A stretch of 7,238 nucleotides of DNA from Cytophagales bacterium (GTDB lineage Bacteria; Bacteroidota; Bacteroidia; Cytophagales; Cyclobacteriaceae). Positions 6,032 through 7,238 of this stretch are shown here, piece by piece. Both the position numbers and the translations under genes were made by a program. The DNA lies in the NCBI GenBank assembly GCA_003537495.1, contig DPSB01000011.1, positions 1 through 7,238 of the forward strand, in the 5' to 3' direction. Below the pieces are notes generated by a model. That model saw nothing but the letters and a program-made list of their open reading frames with translations, ran no database searches and was not told the origin of the DNA. Position 1 is the first letter of the stretch. Each line of letters starts with the position of its first letter.

Positions 6032-7238
6032 ACGAGGGCAGGCGTGAAATAGTGCAGTTGGTATTTGCCCTGGTGGGGATAGTTTTTCTAGTAAAGCTTT
6101 TTTTTGTTCAGGTTCTGGATAACAAATATGCCGAGCTTGCCGATGGCAATGCAATTTTACGAGAAGTTGAATATCCGTTTCGCGGATTAATCTACGATCG
6201 CAACAACAAACTAATTGTTTACAATACACCCGAGTACGATTTGAATGTGGTGATGAAGGATGTAAAGAATTTTGACTCGTTAAGATTCTGTGCGGTTTTT
6301 AAGTTAACCCAGGAAGAGTTGCGTGCAAAATTCAAAGAGGTAAAAGGTCGTAAAAAACAATATTCTCCTTTTAAGCCGATGTTGTTTTTGAATCAACTTT
6401 CGCATGTTGATTTTGCCCGTGTTCAAGACCACCTCGATGAGTTTCCGGGTTTCTACATTCAGGCCCGCACCACGCGCGCGTATCAATCGCCATCATTGGC
6501 CAATGCATTAGGATATGTAAGTGAGATTAGTAAGGATAATCTCGCCCGCGATCAATCCGGTATTTACAAACAAGGTGATTACGTGGGTCAAAGCGGTATT
6601 GAAGCTTTCTACGAAGAGCAACTTCGCGGCAAGCGTGGGGTTCGCTTTAAGCTGAGAAATGTAAAAGGTATAGAGAAAGGTACGTTTAAGAATGGCGAAT
6701 ACGATACCTTATCAATACCCGGAGCAAATCTGTACACCGGTATTGATGTTGACCTGCAGCAATACGGTGAATTTTTAATGCAAGGCAAAGCCGGTTCGAT
6801 AGTGGCTATTGAACCATCAAGCGGTGAAATTTTGTCACTTGTATCCGGCCCATCATACGACCCTTCTTTGCTTACCGGAAGAAATTATAGTTCTAATTTC
6901 AAGTTGATCAGCAACGATACCCTTAAGCCATTGTTTAACCGACCATTAATGGCGCAATATCGACCGGGTTCTATTTTTAAAATCGCGCAAGCGATGACGG
7001 CCCTGCAGGAAAAAGTAATTACACCCGACACCCGCATTCGATGCGATCGGTCAATCATAAATTGCCATGGTGCGCATTCAAACGAAGATTTACGCGGAGC
7101 AATAGCCAATTCATGTAATCCGTATTTTCATAATGTGCTCAGACGAATGCTTAACAAGGGAGTTGTGAATGACCCATTTGAAGATACCCGCGTAGGTCTT
7201 GCCGAATGGAATAAGCACATCTTGAGTTTTGGTTTTGG
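6028..7238 (+). CDS. mrdA: Penicillin-binding protein 2, peptidoglycan transpeptidase (3' truncated by window)
   Basis: PBP2 is the class B transpeptidase that crosslinks new side-wall peptidoglycan, paired with the glycosyltransferase RodA. The window holds 403 complete codons from ATG 6028, which overlaps the mreD stop as ATGA. Full-length proteins are usually about 600-650 residues, so the C-terminal third, including the KTG motif, lies outside. A single N-terminal membrane anchor spans about residues 8-30. The non-catalytic pedestal begins near residue 45 with PFRGLIYDRNNK (50-61), the class B dimerisation-domain signature. The transpeptidase domain starts near 255. It has the nucleophile motif SIFK at 315-318 (S315, K318) within YRPGSIFK, and the second motif SCN at 362-364. 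Between them is a cluster with C339, C346, H347 and H350. The frame is open to the window edge without stops or frameshifts. Its position after mreBCD separates it from the division enzyme FtsI. Confidence 0.96.
   Translation, partial: MNEGRREIVQLVFALVGIVFLVKLFFVQVLDNKYAELADGNAILREVEYPFRGLIYDRNNKLIVYNTPEYDLNVVMKDVKNFDSLRFCAVFKLTQEELRAKFKEVKGRKKQYSPFKPMLFLNQLSHVDFARVQDHLDEFPGFYIQARTTRAYQSPSLANALGYVSEISKDNLARDQSGIYKQGDYVGQSGIEAFYEEQLRGKRGVRFKLRNVKGIEKGTFKNGEYDTLSIPGANLYTGIDVDLQQYGEFLMQGKAGSIVAIEPSSGEILSLVSGPSYDPSLLTGRNYSSNFKLISNDTLKPLFNRPLMAQYRPGSIFKIAQAMTALQEKVITPDTRIRCDRSIINCHGAHSNEDLRGAIANSCNPYFHNVLRRMLNKGVVNDPFEDTRVGLAEWNKHILSFGF

Overview
The window looks like a piece of chromosome from a member of the Bacteroidota, most likely a Cytophagales-type organism. 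Three things point there. The gene order purH, mreB, mreC, mreD, penicillin-binding protein 2 (PBP2) is one I associate with that phylum. Start codons lack Shine-Dalgarno sequences. Promoter-like sites fit the Bacteroidota pattern TTG-N17-23-TAnnTTTG. The assignment rests on these features only, not on a database search.

Layout from left to right: (1) positions 1-117 hold a short inverted repeat and the leader of a nitrilase-superfamily omega-amidase of the YafV type (118-954, +). (2) A 134-residue protein of unknown function lies on the minus strand (933-1337) and overlaps the amidase tail to tail by 22 bases. (3) The divergent spacer 1338-1495 contains an imperfect palindromic element (1351-1432) with a short unit repeated inside its arms, then a putative promoter. 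(4) purH (1496-3022, +) encodes the bifunctional enzyme for the last two steps of IMP synthesis. (5) A compact toxin-antitoxin pair (3046-3583, +) sits between purH and mreB: a 56-residue antitoxin candidate overlaps an 11-base stretch of a 125-residue PIN-domain (VapC-type) ribonuclease gene. (6) The elongasome operon follows: mreB (3665-4690), mreC (4695-5519), mreD (5516-6031) and mrdA/PBP2 (6028 to the window edge, truncated). Gaps are 4 bases or less, and there are two ATGA stop/start overlaps.

The last four genes work together. MreB filaments under the inner membrane, the MreC/MreD membrane partners and the PBP2 transpeptidase make up the machine for lateral wall growth in rod-shaped cells; rodA would be expected just beyond the right edge. 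The toxin-antitoxin pair is the clearest accessory insertion. A hand count over part of the toxin gene gives about 38% G+C, against about 47% in the start of mreB, and the pair carries its own promoter-like site.

I see no rRNA, tRNA, CRISPR array or transposase gene and no convincing strong terminator. I did not find a clear new biological system. The items most worth a second look are the toxin-antitoxin pair with its unusual antitoxin, the palindromic element upstream of purH, and the unassigned minus-strand gene.
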